Of a DNA stretch of 64,000 nt, positions 43,184 to 52,297 are shown piece after piece. How positions within the stretch are numbered: position 1 is the stretch's first letter; each line of letters opens with the position of its first letter. Made by a program: the position numbers and the translations under genes. Source of the DNA: Streptomyces sp. B21-083 (GTDB taxonomy: Bacteria; Actinomycetota; Actinomycetes; Streptomycetales; Streptomycetaceae); contig NZ_JARUND010000001.1 in the NCBI RefSeq assembly GCF_036898825.1, positions 1,612,001 through 1,676,000 on the forward strand. The letters are read 5' to 3'. A model generated the notes under the pieces. It was not told the origin of the DNA. It did no database searches and was given only the letters and a program-made list of their open reading frames with translations.

Positions 43184-45177
43184 TTGACGAGCTCCAGGGT
43201 CGGGATGCCGGGCGGGGTGAGCCCGAAGGCCTGTGCGTACAGGGAGAGTTCGGCCTCCAGGACACGTACGGTCGTCTCCGCGCGCCGGAATCCGTGCCCC
43301 TCCCCCTCGAACGCGATGTAGCGGTGCGGCACGCGTCGCCCCTCCGCGGCGAGACGGGCGAGGAACCGGTCGCACTGCACGGGCGGGCAGATGACGTCGT
43401 CCAGCCCCTGCAGCAGCAGGAAGGGCGCGGTGATGTCGGCGGCGTGCTCGGCGGGCGAACGCTCCAGATAGCGGCCGGGGACCTCGGCGAGCGGTCCGAC
43501 CAGGGACTCCAGGTACTGCGACTCGAAGTCGTGGGTCTCCCCCGAGCCCCAGCCCGCCAGGTCGAGGATCGGGTAGAGGATCGTGCCGCAGGCGTAGACG
43601 TCGGTGCCGGTGAGGGAGGCCGCCGCGGTCCAGCCGCCCGCGCTGCCGCCCCGCACGGCGAGCCGGGCACCGTCGGCGGTGCCCTCCTCGGCGAGGGCGA
43701 GCGCGACGGCCGCGCAGTCCTCGACGTCGACGACACCCCACTGTTCACGCAGCCGGCCCCGGTACTCCCGCCCGTACCCGGTCGACCCGCCGTAGTTGAC
43801 CTCGGCGACGCCGATACCCCGCGAGGTGAAGTAGGCGATCTCCAGGTCGAGCACGAGCGGCGCCCGCCCGGTCGGCCCGCCGTGCACCCACACGACGTAC
43901 GGGGGCAGCTCGTCGTCGGGCGCCGTGTACCCGGGGTGGTGCGGCGGGTAGATGTGCGCGTGGATGTCCCGGCCCTCCGGGCCGGTGAAGGTGCGGATCT
44001 GCGGCTCGGGGTAGTGCACGGGGTCGACCGGGTCGTGGTGGGCGGCGCCGACGACCCGGGCCCGTCCCGTACGGGTGTCCAGCTCGACGACCTCGTAGGC
44101 GCTGCGCGGGCTGGCCCCCACGGCGATGACCCTCCCCCAGCCTTCGGCCGGGGGGACCCCCATCTCGCTTCGCTCGCCGTGCACGGCGAGGGTGGCCGCG
44201 AACTCGGTCCAGGGGCCGGCCGCGTCGACGACGTCGCCGGTCTCGGGGTCCAGCACCCCGAGCGAGGTCGCTCCGCGCCCGTGCACGACGGCGACGAGGC
44301 CGCCCTCCAGCGGGGCGAACCAGCGCTGCCCGACCTTCCACAGCGCCCCGCCGAACTCCTCCGGGCGGGGACATACGGGCACGTCGTCCCGGTACAGGTT
44401 CCACCAGCCGGAGCGGTCGCTGACGTACAGCAGTGCTCCGTCACTCGCCCAGTCGACCTGCGCGATCGACTCGTCGGGGCCTCCGGCGACCGTCCGGGCA
44501 CCGCTCAGCGTGCCGTCGGCGTCCACCTCCGCGAGGACCAGCTCGGTGCCGTCCCAGGGCATCCGGGGGTGGTCCCAGGCGAGCCAGGCCGCGCGCAGTC
44601 CGTCGGGCGAGATCCGGGGTCCGGTGACGAACCGGTGCCGGTCGTCGGTGAGTTCGCGTACAGCGGCGCGCTCCTGGGCCGCCGACCCGTCCAGCGGCAC
44701 GGCGGCGAGCACACGCCGCACATCGGTGGGCCCGTCGCCGGTGAACTCCTCCAGTACGCACCACACTTCACCGAGCCCGAGCCGCAACTGCGGCTCCACC
44801 CAACGCAGTCCGCCGCCGACCGGGGACAACGGCGTGAGCGGGCGCGGCTCCTGTCCCTCTTTAAGGCAGTACAGGCGCTGGTCGGCGAAGTTGACGAAGA
44901 CGACCAGCGGGCCGTCGTCGCGCATGACGCCGGCCCACGGCTGACCGCCGTACTCCATGACCCGGCTGCGCACGTTCCACGGCGCGTCCAGGACCGATTC
45001 CTGGGTGCCGTCGGCGCGCCGCCGCACCAGGGTGCGCCGGCCGCCCTCGGTGGGCCGGGGTTCCGTCCACCAGGCCTCGTCGCCGACGAAGCCGACGTAG
45101 TCGGGCGACCCGTCGTGCTCGGCGGCGAGTTCCGCGTCGATGGGCGAGAGCCATGATCCGTACGGCAGTGTCTGCAC
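43180..45177 (-). CDS. S9-family prolyl oligopeptidase-like serine peptidase
   Basis: About 665 aa if started at GTG 45177, which lies 11 bases after TAGGAG; GTG 45189 would place the start on the Shine-Dalgarno. N-terminal beta-propeller (about 1-390) and alpha/beta-hydrolase domain with YVVWVHGGPTGRAPLVLDLE, nucleophile VRGGSAGGWTAA, LLLQGLDDVICPP (Asp) and FEGEGHGFRRAE (His). An acylaminoacyl/dipeptidyl peptidase type enzyme. The propeller holds an in-frame 45-bp-scale insertion of a dispersed repeat near 44129-44179 (adds MGVPPAEGWGR). It sits 3-15 bases downstream of the M20 gene. Confidence 0.9.
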   Translation of the reverse strand: MQTLPYGSWLSPIDAELAAEHDGSPDYVGFVGDEAWWTEPRPTEGGRRTLVRRRADGTQESVLDAPWNVRSRVMEYGGQPWAGVMRDDGPLVVFVNFADQRLYCLKEGQEPRPLTPLSPVGGGLRWVEPQLRLGLGEVWCVLEEFTGDGPTDVRRVLAAVPLDGSAAQERAAVRELTDDRHRFVTGPRISPDGLRAAWLAWDHPRMPWDGTELVLAEVDADGTLSGARTVAGGPDESIAQVDWASDGALLYVSDRSGWWNLYRDDVPVCPRPEEFGGALWKVGQRWFAPLEGGLVAVVHGRGATSLGVLDPETGDVVDAAGPWTEFAATLAVHGERSEMGVPPAEGWGRVIAVGASPRSAYEVVELDTRTGRARVVGAAHHDPVDPVHYPEPQIRTFTGPEGRDIHAHIYPPHHPGYTAPDDELPPYVVWVHGGPTGRAPLVLDLEIAYFTSRGIGVAEVNYGGSTGYGREYRGRLREQWGVVDVEDCAAVALALAEEGTADGARLAVRGGSAGGWTAAASLTGTDVYACGTILYPILDLAGWGSGETHDFESQYLESLVGPLAEVPGRYLERSPAEHAADITAPFLLLQGLDDVICPPVQCDRFLARLAAEGRRVPHRYIAFEGEGHGFRRAETTVRVLEAELSLYAQAFGLTPPGIPTLELVK
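44129..44179. repeat. Dispersed palindromic repeat inside the S9 peptidase gene
   Basis: CCCTCCCCCAGCCTTCGGCC then GGGGGGACCCCCATCTCGCT and TCGCTCG. TCCCCC and GGGGGGACCCCCA ends equal those of the insertion at 13751-13788. The palindrome plus CATCTCGCTTCGCTCG tail is, from general knowledge, a frequent dispersed sequence in Streptomyces. Here it keeps the reading frame. Confidence 0.6.
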
Positions 45178-45191
45178 TGTCTTTCCCACTC

Positions 45192-46496
45192 CTAGGCCGT
45201 GCGCAGGAACCGGTCGAGTACCCGGGCTCCGAAGTGCAGCGCCTCGACCGGGACGCGCTCGTCGACACCGTGGAAGAGTGCCTGGTAGTCGAGGCCCTCA
45301 GGCAGCTTCAGCGGCGCGAAGCCGTATCCGGTGATGCCGAGCCGCGAGAACTGCTTGGCGTCGGTGCCACCGGACATGCAGTACGGCACCACATGCCCCT
45401 CGGGCGCGAACTCCTCGACGGCGGCGCGCATCCGGGCGTACGTGGGTGAGTCCACGGGCGCTTGCAGGGCCACCGAGCGATGGTGGAACTCCCAGGTGAC
45501 GTCCGGGCCGGTGAGTTCGTCGAGGGTCGTACGGAACTCGTCCTCACAGCCGTGCAGAAAGCGTCCGTCGACGTACGCGACGGCTTCCCCGGGGACGACG
45601 TTGACCTTGTAACCGGCGTTCAGCATGGTCGGGTTGGCGCTGTTGCGGACGGTCGCCTCGACGAGCCGGGCGGCGGGTCCGAGCTTGGTGAGGAGCCCGT
45701 CGACGTCGTCCAGGCCGGGTTCGACGCCGTAGACGGCGGCGAGTCGGGTGAGGGCGGCCTCGACGGTCGGGGTGAGGCGCAGCGGCCACTCGTGGGCGCC
45801 GATGCGGGCGACGGCGGCGGCGAGGCGGGTGACGGCGTTGCTGTGGTTGACCTTCGAGCCGTGTCCGGCGCGTCCCCTGGCGGTCAACCTGAGCCAGGCG
45901 GTGCCTCGTTCACCGGCGGCGATGGGATACAGGTGGCGTCCGTCGCCGTCGTGGAAGGTGAACGCCCCGGATTCGCCGACCCCTTCGGTGCACCCGTCGA
46001 ACAACTCCGGGTGCTCGGCGGCCAGGAACTCGGAGCCGTCCGCGGCGCTGTCCTCCTCGTCGGCGGTGAACGCGAGCACGATGTCGCGCCGGGGCCGGAC
46101 GCCCTGCCGCGCCCAGTGCCGGACGACGGCGAGAATCATCGCGTCCATGTTCTTCATGTCGACGGCGCCCCGCCCCCAGACGACCCCGTCGCGGATCTCC
46201 CCGGAGAACGGGTGGACGCTCCAGTCGTCGGCCCGTGCGGGTACGACGTCGAGGTGGCCGTGCAGGAGCAGCGCGTCGGCGGACGGGTCGGTGCCCTCGA
46301 TCCGGGCGACGACGTTGGTGCGCCCTCTGGTCCGTTCCAGGAGAGTGGGTTCGAGCCCGGTCTCCGCGAGCAGTGCGGCGGCGTACTCGGCGGCGGGCCG
46401 CTCCTGGCAGTCGCCGCCGCCGTGGTTGGTCGTGTCGATCCGGATCAGGTCCGAGGTGAACGACACCACCTCCTCGAGCGCCTGCTGGTCAGCCAT
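45192..46496 (-). CDS. M20-family metallopeptidase
   Basis: 434 aa. ATG 46496 lies within the 3' end of the M55 gene (8-base overlap). Metal ligands: LLLHGHLDVVPA (His, about 77), GRGAVDMKNMDAM (bridging Asp), LAFTADEEDSAADG (Glu-Glu), GESGAFTF and the final His in QALFHGVDERVP. Dimerisation/lid domain at about 200-320. Close to the carboxypeptidase/dipeptidase branch (ArgE/DapE/CPS1-like). It would trim peptides produced by its operon partners. Confidence 0.92.
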   Translation of the reverse strand: MADQQALEEVVSFTSDLIRIDTTNHGGGDCQERPAAEYAAALLAETGLEPTLLERTRGRTNVVARIEGTDPSADALLLHGHLDVVPARADDWSVHPFSGEIRDGVVWGRGAVDMKNMDAMILAVVRHWARQGVRPRRDIVLAFTADEEDSAADGSEFLAAEHPELFDGCTEGVGESGAFTFHDGDGRHLYPIAAGERGTAWLRLTARGRAGHGSKVNHSNAVTRLAAAVARIGAHEWPLRLTPTVEAALTRLAAVYGVEPGLDDVDGLLTKLGPAARLVEATVRNSANPTMLNAGYKVNVVPGEAVAYVDGRFLHGCEDEFRTTLDELTGPDVTWEFHHRSVALQAPVDSPTYARMRAAVEEFAPEGHVVPYCMSGGTDAKQFSRLGITGYGFAPLKLPEGLDYQALFHGVDERVPVEALHFGARVLDRFLRTA

Positions 46497-47322
46497 ACTG
46501 CTCCTCCACCGCGGCCGATGCGATCGTCGTGACCGCCTTGAAGGTACGAATGCCCTCGTACATTGTGCCGCTGGTGTACGCCACTTTCCGCTCCCCGATC
46601 CGCGCGACCCCGGGCACGACGGTGGCGGCCATGGCGAGATGCTCGGCGTCGAACTCCAGGGCCACGGTGAACGGGCCGCCGACGACGGGCTCGTGCCGCA
46701 CGGCGAGAGCGGCGGCCTCCTTCGCGGCGGCCCGGATGTCGGCCGCGGTCCTGGCGGGTGTCCGGCACACGGCGGCGTACCGCGAGACATGGTCCTTGAC
46801 GGCGACCTTCAGCGCCTCGGGCGCGTATCCGAGGGCGTCCTCGCAAGCGATGTCGTCACCGGTGACCAGGACGACGGGAACACCGTACTCGGCGACCACA
46901 CGCGCGTTGAGGAGCCCTTCGCTGGCCCGTACGTCGTTCACCCACACGCCGGTGATGGAATTGGCGAGGTAGGTGTGGGCGAGGACGCCCTCCATTCCGG
47001 CGCCCGCGTGATAGCCGACGAAGGCGATGCCGTCGACGTCGCCGTGCTGCACGCCCTCGACCATGGACAGCGACTTGTGGCGGCCGGTGAGCATCTCCAC
47101 CCGCTCGTCGAGCTGTTCGAGGAGCAGGTTGCGCATGGTCCAGTGGGCCTCGTTGACCAGAACCTCGTCGGCGCCGCCGTCGAAGAAGCCGAGCACGGCG
47201 GCGTTCACGTCCGAGGTGAACATCGAACGGCACCGCTCCCACTGTGGGGTGCCCGGCAGTACGTCGGCCGGCCAGGTGACGCCGGTGGCGCCCTCCATGT
47301 CGGCGCTGATGAGGATCTTCAT
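46489..47322 (-). CDS. M55-family D-aminopeptidase (DppA-like)
   Basis: 277 aa, the standard length for DppA. MKILISADMEGATGVTWPAD carries the zinc-binding DxE, NEAHWTMRNLLLEQLDERVE a ligand His, VGYHAGAGMEGVLAHTY the second His pair. DppA is a zinc D-amino-peptide hydrolase acting on D-Ala-D-Ala-type dipeptides. First gene of the M55-M20-S9-S66 operon, which points to use or recycling of cell-wall stem peptides; that role is inference. Confidence 0.92.
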   Translation of the reverse strand: MKILISADMEGATGVTWPADVLPGTPQWERCRSMFTSDVNAAVLGFFDGGADEVLVNEAHWTMRNLLLEQLDERVEMLTGRHKSLSMVEGVQHGDVDGIAFVGYHAGAGMEGVLAHTYLANSITGVWVNDVRASEGLLNARVVAEYGVPVVLVTGDDIACEDALGYAPEALKVAVKDHVSRYAAVCRTPARTAADIRAAAKEAAALAVRHEPVVGGPFTVALEFDAEHLAMAATVVPGVARIGERKVAYTSGTMYEGIRTFKAVTTIASAAVEEQYG

Positions 47323-47464
47323 CGTGAGACAGTCCCGTCGCAGGTCAGCGGCTCGCTGTCCGAACGTTACGCGGCGGGCCCCGTCCCGGCCAGGAAGCCC
47401 CGCTTCGGCCCCCCGGGTGAACTCACGGATCTCCGCACCGAACCGCTCAGTTGCCGGGCGGACA

Positions 47465-47500
47465 CGACAGCCCCGCCTCCCTGCGGAGACGGGGCTGTCG
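47465..47500 (-). terminator. Hairpin after LAETG protein gene
   Basis: CGACAGCCCCGCCTCC (47465-47480) and GGAGACGGGGCTGTCG (47485-47500), 16 bp with a single pair that is a G.U wobble on the minus strand, loop CTGC. It lies 47 bases past the stop at 47547. Confidence 0.75.
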
Positions 47501-47546
47501 GGCGTTCTGCTGCCCTACGGGACGACGGCGGTCCGTAGGCGCCCGG

Positions 47547-48464
47547 TCAGGAACGGCGGGTGCGGCGGGCCAGGAAGAGCGCGCCGGCGCCGAGGGCGAC
47601 CACCACGGCCGCCACACCGGCGATCGGGCCGACCGGCGCGCCGGCGCCGGTCTCCGCCAGCGGCGGGGTGCTCTCGCTGGGCGAGGGCGCCGGGCTGGTG
47701 GGCGGTGTCGACTCCGCCGGGGGCACGTCCGGGGTGGTGGGCGGAGTGGTGGAGGTGTCGGGGGTGGTCGGCGGGGTCGTCTCGACCGGCGGCTCACTGC
47801 CCGCGGGGGTCGTGGGCGGCGCGGGGGTGGTCGGCGTGGCCGGGGTGCTCGGCGCGGGCTCCGACGGCGTCGGGGCGGGCGGCTCGGAGGCGCCGGTGTC
47901 GCACGGCTTGTCCCCGCCGTTCCAGGCGGCTATGAGGTGGTACGGGGTGACCACGTTGTCGGGCTGGTAGGGAGCCGGCCCGTGGCCCTCCCCGGTCTGC
48001 CCGTCGTACGCGATGTCGTCGCCGTACAGGTCGATCTGCCCGTAGCAGTCCGGGGTCTTGACGTTCAGCGTCTGCCAGGTGTGCTCCGCGCCGCCGGCCT
48101 CGGCGACGTCGGCGGAGGTGAGGTAGACGGTGTCCTTGTCGACCATGGTCTGGTGGCCGGAGGTGTTCCAGTTCGGACCCTCGGTCGTGTACTCGGCCAG
48201 GGACACGGGGTACTTGCAGCCCTCCCCGACACTCTGGCCCGGGGCCAGCCGCACCTCGACAGCGCCGGGAACGGTGGTCCAGGAGTGGAACCCACCCTGT
48301 GAGGTCCAGTCACCGCCGGCTATGCGGTACTGGACGGTGGCGGACTGGCACGCCCCGCCCGTGGTCGCGCTCGCCGTGCCCGCCCCGAGTACGGGTACGG
48401 CAGCGGCGGCGAAAGCGGTCGCGGCGAGGACGGAAAGAGTTCTGGGGTGGCGCGAACTCGACAA
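47547..48464 (-). CDS. Sortase-anchored surface protein (LAETG motif)
   Basis: About 305 aa if translation starts at TTG 48464, six bases after AGAGG; ATT 48467 or an upstream start cannot be excluded. Signal peptide ending VLGAGTASA, an extracellular domain with four cysteines (GGACQSATVQYRIAGGD, GEGCKYPVSLAEYTTE, TPDCYGQIDLYG, GDKPCDTGASE), a long Pro/Thr/Ser linker (PATPTTPAPPTTPAGSEPPV), then LAETGAGAPVGPIAG, a membrane helix and ARRTRRS. The LAXTG form is the class E sortase signal used in Streptomyces. Ligand unknown. Confidence 0.82.
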   Translation of the reverse strand: MSSSRHPRTLSVLAATAFAAAAVPVLGAGTASATTGGACQSATVQYRIAGGDWTSQGGFHSWTTVPGAVEVRLAPGQSVGEGCKYPVSLAEYTTEGPNWNTSGHQTMVDKDTVYLTSADVAEAGGAEHTWQTLNVKTPDCYGQIDLYGDDIAYDGQTGEGHGPAPYQPDNVVTPYHLIAAWNGGDKPCDTGASEPPAPTPSEPAPSTPATPTTPAPPTTPAGSEPPVETTPPTTPDTSTTPPTTPDVPPAESTPPTSPAPSPSESTPPLAETGAGAPVGPIAGVAAVVVALGAGALFLARRTRRS

Positions 48465-48658
48465 AATGAGCCTCTGTGGATCGTGATGTGTGGGAAGTGT
48501 GTCAGGTGCCGGCGACCGGCGCGGCGGATGCCACGAAGGCTCACGCGGCCAGGTCACTCGCATCACTTCGCTCGCTTCAGACACAGCGAAGTGATCCGAA
48601 TTCTGGTCACCTTCAACGACTCCCGTCAATCCTTCACGAGTTCTCCACATATCAGGTT

Positions 48659-48701
48659 GATCACGGCGGCCGCCGGTCTCGCGGTCCCGGCCGCCGTGAT
48701 C
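48659..48701 (-). terminator. Hairpin after methyltransferase gene
   Basis: Perfect 13-bp arms GATCACGGCGGCC (48659-48671) and GGCCGCCGTGATC (48689-48701), directly after the minus-strand stop at 48703. The rest of the 238-base gap to the surface protein gene shows no feature. Confidence 0.7.
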
Positions 48702-48702
48702 C

Positions 48703-49428
48703 TCAACGCTGCCGAGCCACCACGACCCATTTCGAGGGCAGCACGACGCGGGTTCCCTCGGACGTGTACTCCGTCGTGGTGAGGGGGAGTTCGCCGCTCG
48801 CGAGGACCTCCAGTCCCGCCGCGCTCAGGTACACGGGCACCGCCGAGTCCGCCACCTCGCCGGGTGCGATGCCGTGCTGGAGAACCGGGCGGAGCTTGGG
48901 CGGCGGGCCCTCGGGGCGCTGGGCGAGGTCCATGAGCAGGGGGCGCGCGTCCTGCGACAGCTCGACCAGGAAGGCCCGGCCGCGCTGTCCGATGAGGGTG
49001 GCGATGCCGTCGACGAGTGTCTGCCGGTCGTCGGCGTCGCACTGGTGGAGCACCCCGCGCATGTACAGGTTGGTGTCGCCGAGCTTTCCGTGCAGTTCCT
49101 CGACCTCGGTCTTGTCGGCGCAGTCGAGCAGTTCGTACTCGGCCGCGCCCTCCGGGTCGGCCTGCCGGGCGCGCTCGACCGCGGCGGGCGAGAGGTCGGC
49201 GCCGACGACCCGGGTGAACCGGTCGCTGAGGAACCGGGTCTGGGTGCCGTTGCCGCAACCGAGGTCGAGGAGAGGCAACTCGAAGTCCGCGAGATGCGGT
49301 TCGAAGACGGCGAGGTGGAGGCCGGCGGTCAGCATCGGCTCCGAGTCCCAGAAGACGGCTCCCTGTCCATGGGGGGCCTCGCGCCAGAAGCCCTCCCAGG
49401 ACTCCCTGTACCGACTCGTCACGCTCAT
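48703..49428 (-). CDS. Class I SAM-dependent methyltransferase
   Basis: 241 aa from ATG 49428, with GGGGAG 7 bases upstream. LPLLDLGCGNGTQTRFLSDR (motif I, about 51-70), VVGADLSPAAVERAR, NLYMRGVLHQCDADDRQTLV and GRAFLVELSQDA are the recognisable blocks; the opening SRYRESWEGFWREAP resembles a group of actinobacterial methyltransferases of unknown substrate. Single-gene unit. Confidence 0.83.
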   Translation of the reverse strand: MSVTSRYRESWEGFWREAPHGQGAVFWDSEPMLTAGLHLAVFEPHLADFELPLLDLGCGNGTQTRFLSDRFTRVVGADLSPAAVERARQADPEGAAEYELLDCADKTEVEELHGKLGDTNLYMRGVLHQCDADDRQTLVDGIATLIGQRGRAFLVELSQDARPLLMDLAQRPEGPPPKLRPVLQHGIAPGEVADSAVPVYLSAAGLEVLASGELPLTTTEYTSEGTRVVLPSKWVVVARQR

Positions 49429-49628
49429 GCCCAACTCCCCAGGATGCGACGGCTGCCCGTCCTCGGTGACGGGCCAGTTCGGTCTACCGTGCCCCGGTTG
49501 CGCTCACAAGCGCACCGCGTATACCTTCACGGCTCGTTCGAGAGGTGTACGCCGGTGTGCGCCTCGCACGCCCCGGCCCCGCGGCAACATCAATCCAAGC
49601 ACAGGGCACTGACATCCACGGCGGATCG

Positions 49629-52100
49629 TCAGCGTCGACGCGGCAGCGTGAGCTCGAACCACACGGTCTTGCCCGTGCCCGTACGGCTGGCGCCCCACTC
49701 CCGGGCCAGTGTGCTCACCACGCGCAGCCCGCGGCCGAACTCGGCTGTGGGCTCGGCGCTGAGCAGCGAAGGCAGGGTGTGATCGTCGTCGTCCACCTCG
49801 CACAGCAGCGTCTCGCCGCGCACGAGCCGCACTTCGAGGGGACGGCCGTGCGAGTGCCGTACGGCGTTGGTGACCAGCTCGCCGACGAGCAGCTCGGCGC
49901 TGTCCACCAGCCGCGCCAGGCCCCATTCGTGGAGCTGTTCGCGGACCACGGCACGGGCCCGGCCGACCTCGGACGGGCTCGGGGCGAGCCGCCATTCGGC
50001 GACGTCGTCCGGTTCGATGCCGTTCAGCCGGGCCATCAGCAGTGCCACGTCGTCCTTGCGGCCCCCGCGCGTGTTGAGAGCGCGGATGATCGTGTCGCAG
50101 GCGTCGTCCATGGAGGCGGCCGGATGGGCGGCGGACTCGCAGAGCGTCGCCAGGCCCACCCCGATGTCCTCACCGCGTACCTCGACCAGACCGTCGGTGC
50201 ACATCACGAGCCGGTCACCGGGCCGCACGCGCACGCGTACCGCCTCGAAGGGCACTCCGCCGACGCCGATGGGCGCGCCGGTGGGCAGGTCGAGCAGCTC
50301 GCTCCGGCCGTCCTCCGCGCGGACCAGCACGGGTGGGATATGGCCCGCGTTGGCGATGTGCAGCTCGCCCGCGATCGGGTCGTAGACGGCGTAGAGACAG
50401 GTCGCGAGATAGGTGTCGCCGAGGCGCTGGGCGAGGTCGTCGAGGTTGCGCAGAAGCTGGGCGGGCGGCAGGTCGAGGGCGGCCATGGTCTGCACGGCCG
50501 TACGCAACTGACCCATCATCGCGGCGGAGTTGAGGCCGTGTCCCATGACGTCGCCGACAACGAGAGCGGTACGGGCGCCGGGCAGTTTCACCGAGTCGAA
50601 CCAGTCGCCGCCGACCCGGCCGAGCAGTGTGCCGGGCAGATAGCGGGTGGCGATGTCGCAGCCCGCCATGCGCGGCGGGATCTGCGGCAGCATGCTGTCC
50701 TGGAGGGTCTCGGCGACGCTCTCCTGGTAGGTGTACATGCGCGCGTTGTCGAGCACGAGGCCCGCGCGGGCGGCGAGTTCGGCGCCGGTGACCCGGTCCA
50801 TGTCGTTGAACTCGACGCGCTCCGCGTGGCGCAGCAGGACCATGAAACCGAGGACGACGTTACGGGCCTTCAGCGGGACGACCAGCATGGAGCGGCCGGT
50901 GATCAGCGGCCGGATGTCACGCTTCTCGAACTGTGAGGCGATCATGTGCCCCATCTGCTCGCTGATGCGCGGCACGAGGACGGGCTGACCGCTGGTCATG
51001 CACTGGAAGAACGGGGTGTGCGCCGGGAACGGCATGGCCTCGCCGACCGGTACGACGTCGTCCCAACGACCCGGCTCGTCGGTGTGTTCGAGGGCGACGC
51101 GGTGCCACATCGTCGTCGTGTCGGGCACGCCGTCGGGGAACCCCTCACCCGCGACGACCTGTTCGCGCAGATAGGTGCCCGCCACATCCGTGAAGCGGGG
51201 GACGACCGCCCTGCTGACCTCGACGATCGTGCGGGACAGGTCGAGCGAGGTGCCGATGCGTCCACTGACCTCGTTGAGGAACTCCAACCGCTCGCGCACA
51301 GCCGTGTATTCGAGGTCCTCGACGTCGTCCTGGAGGTCCTCGGGCAGGGCCTCGCCGGCCTGCGCCGCCCGGGCCGCGCGCTCCCGGCGGGCCTTGCGCT
51401 CGGCGCGCCGGGGCACGCCCCAGTCGGGGGTGACGGGAATCAGGTCGTTCTGGCTGAACTCCAGGACTGGATAGCCCAGTTCGAGGATCTGGGAGACGAT
51501 ACGGGCGCTCTCCCCGACGCTCATGCTGGGCAGGATCTCGGGGAGTCTGCGGGCGAGTTCGTCGGCACCGGGGAAGTCGGTGTGCAGGGCGAACCCGGGC
51601 GCGATGCGCTCGACAGCGAACTCGTCGGCCTCCTGGCGCAGTACGTCCGTGTCGGCGGCCAGCACGAGGAGCCGCTCGCTTCCGGGGCCCACCAGGGGGT
51701 AGGCCCACCACAGCACGTCGACGCGGTCGCCGTCACGCTCGGGCACCGCGAGACGGGCGCGGCCCGCGGCCCGGTAGGCGAGCCGGCCGTCGAGGGAGGC
51801 CTCCAGGTCGGGTCCGAGGCCGTCGTACGCCGCGTACGACCCGTAGGGCGACGTGTCCTCGTCGTCGAGGTCGGGGAGGGCTCCGGAGACGGGCAGCAAA
51901 TCGACGGCGGGCCGGCCAAGGGCTTCCTCCTTCGAGGCGCCGAACAGGCGTCGTGCGCCCCGGCTCCAGTGCGAGACCAGACCTTCACGGTCGACCACGA
52001 CGACGGCCAGCGGGATACGGCCCGCTGGGGCGTGCTCCGCCGACGCGCTCTCCCCAGCTCCGCGGCTGGGAGGTGCGCCCGTCTCGGTGCCACGGTCCAT
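49629..52100 (-). CDS. PAS-GAF-SpoIIE phosphatase with HATPase domain
   Basis: 823 aa. PAS sensor at about 25-125 (IPLAVVVVDREGLVSHWSRG), linker, GAF domain at about 270-440, PP2C-type SpoIIE phosphatase at about 455-680 (LQDSMLPQIPPRMAGCDIAT, VVGDVMGHGLNSAAMMGQLR, VMCTDGLVEVRGEDIG) and a C-terminal anti-sigma-type kinase fold (ELLVGELVTNAVRHSHGRPL, EFGRGLRVVSTLAREWG) at about 690-823. It would dephosphorylate anti-sigma-factor antagonists and perhaps bind a sigma factor or antagonist itself. This fits control of SigB-group factors such as the one at 22.2-23.0 kb, without direct evidence for that pairing. Confidence 0.92.
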   Translation of the reverse strand: MDRGTETGAPPSRGAGESASAEHAPAGRIPLAVVVVDREGLVSHWSRGARRLFGASKEEALGRPAVDLLPVSGALPDLDDEDTSPYGSYAAYDGLGPDLEASLDGRLAYRAAGRARLAVPERDGDRVDVLWWAYPLVGPGSERLLVLAADTDVLRQEADEFAVERIAPGFALHTDFPGADELARRLPEILPSMSVGESARIVSQILELGYPVLEFSQNDLIPVTPDWGVPRRAERKARRERAARAAQAGEALPEDLQDDVEDLEYTAVRERLEFLNEVSGRIGTSLDLSRTIVEVSRAVVPRFTDVAGTYLREQVVAGEGFPDGVPDTTTMWHRVALEHTDEPGRWDDVVPVGEAMPFPAHTPFFQCMTSGQPVLVPRISEQMGHMIASQFEKRDIRPLITGRSMLVVPLKARNVVLGFMVLLRHAERVEFNDMDRVTGAELAARAGLVLDNARMYTYQESVAETLQDSMLPQIPPRMAGCDIATRYLPGTLLGRVGGDWFDSVKLPGARTALVVGDVMGHGLNSAAMMGQLRTAVQTMAALDLPPAQLLRNLDDLAQRLGDTYLATCLYAVYDPIAGELHIANAGHIPPVLVRAEDGRSELLDLPTGAPIGVGGVPFEAVRVRVRPGDRLVMCTDGLVEVRGEDIGVGLATLCESAAHPAASMDDACDTIIRALNTRGGRKDDVALLMARLNGIEPDDVAEWRLAPSPSEVGRARAVVREQLHEWGLARLVDSAELLVGELVTNAVRHSHGRPLEVRLVRGETLLCEVDDDDHTLPSLLSAEPTAEFGRGLRVVSTLAREWGASRTGTGKTVWFELTLPRRR

Positions 52101-52258
52101 GGCGCAGGCCCCTTCTTCCCACGGCTCCGCAAGATCTGTGCCGTCGTCACCACCGTACGGCGCCGGTCCGTCGCGATGTGTGGCAATCCGCTAATTGGTC
52201 TTGGCCGGTCCGCTCCGGCGCGCGGACGCACGCCCCGCGCGCCGGTACGGCCGAGGCG

Positions 52259-52276
52259 ACCGGCCGCACGGCCGGT
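52259..52276 (-). terminator. Short hairpin after MFS gene
   Basis: ACCGGCCG-CA-CGGCCGGT, 8-bp perfect arms, 22 bases past the stop at 52298. It lies within a richer GC-palindromic stretch (about 52200-52285). Confidence 0.45.
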
Positions 52277-52297
52277 ACCGGGGCCCGGACCTGCTGG

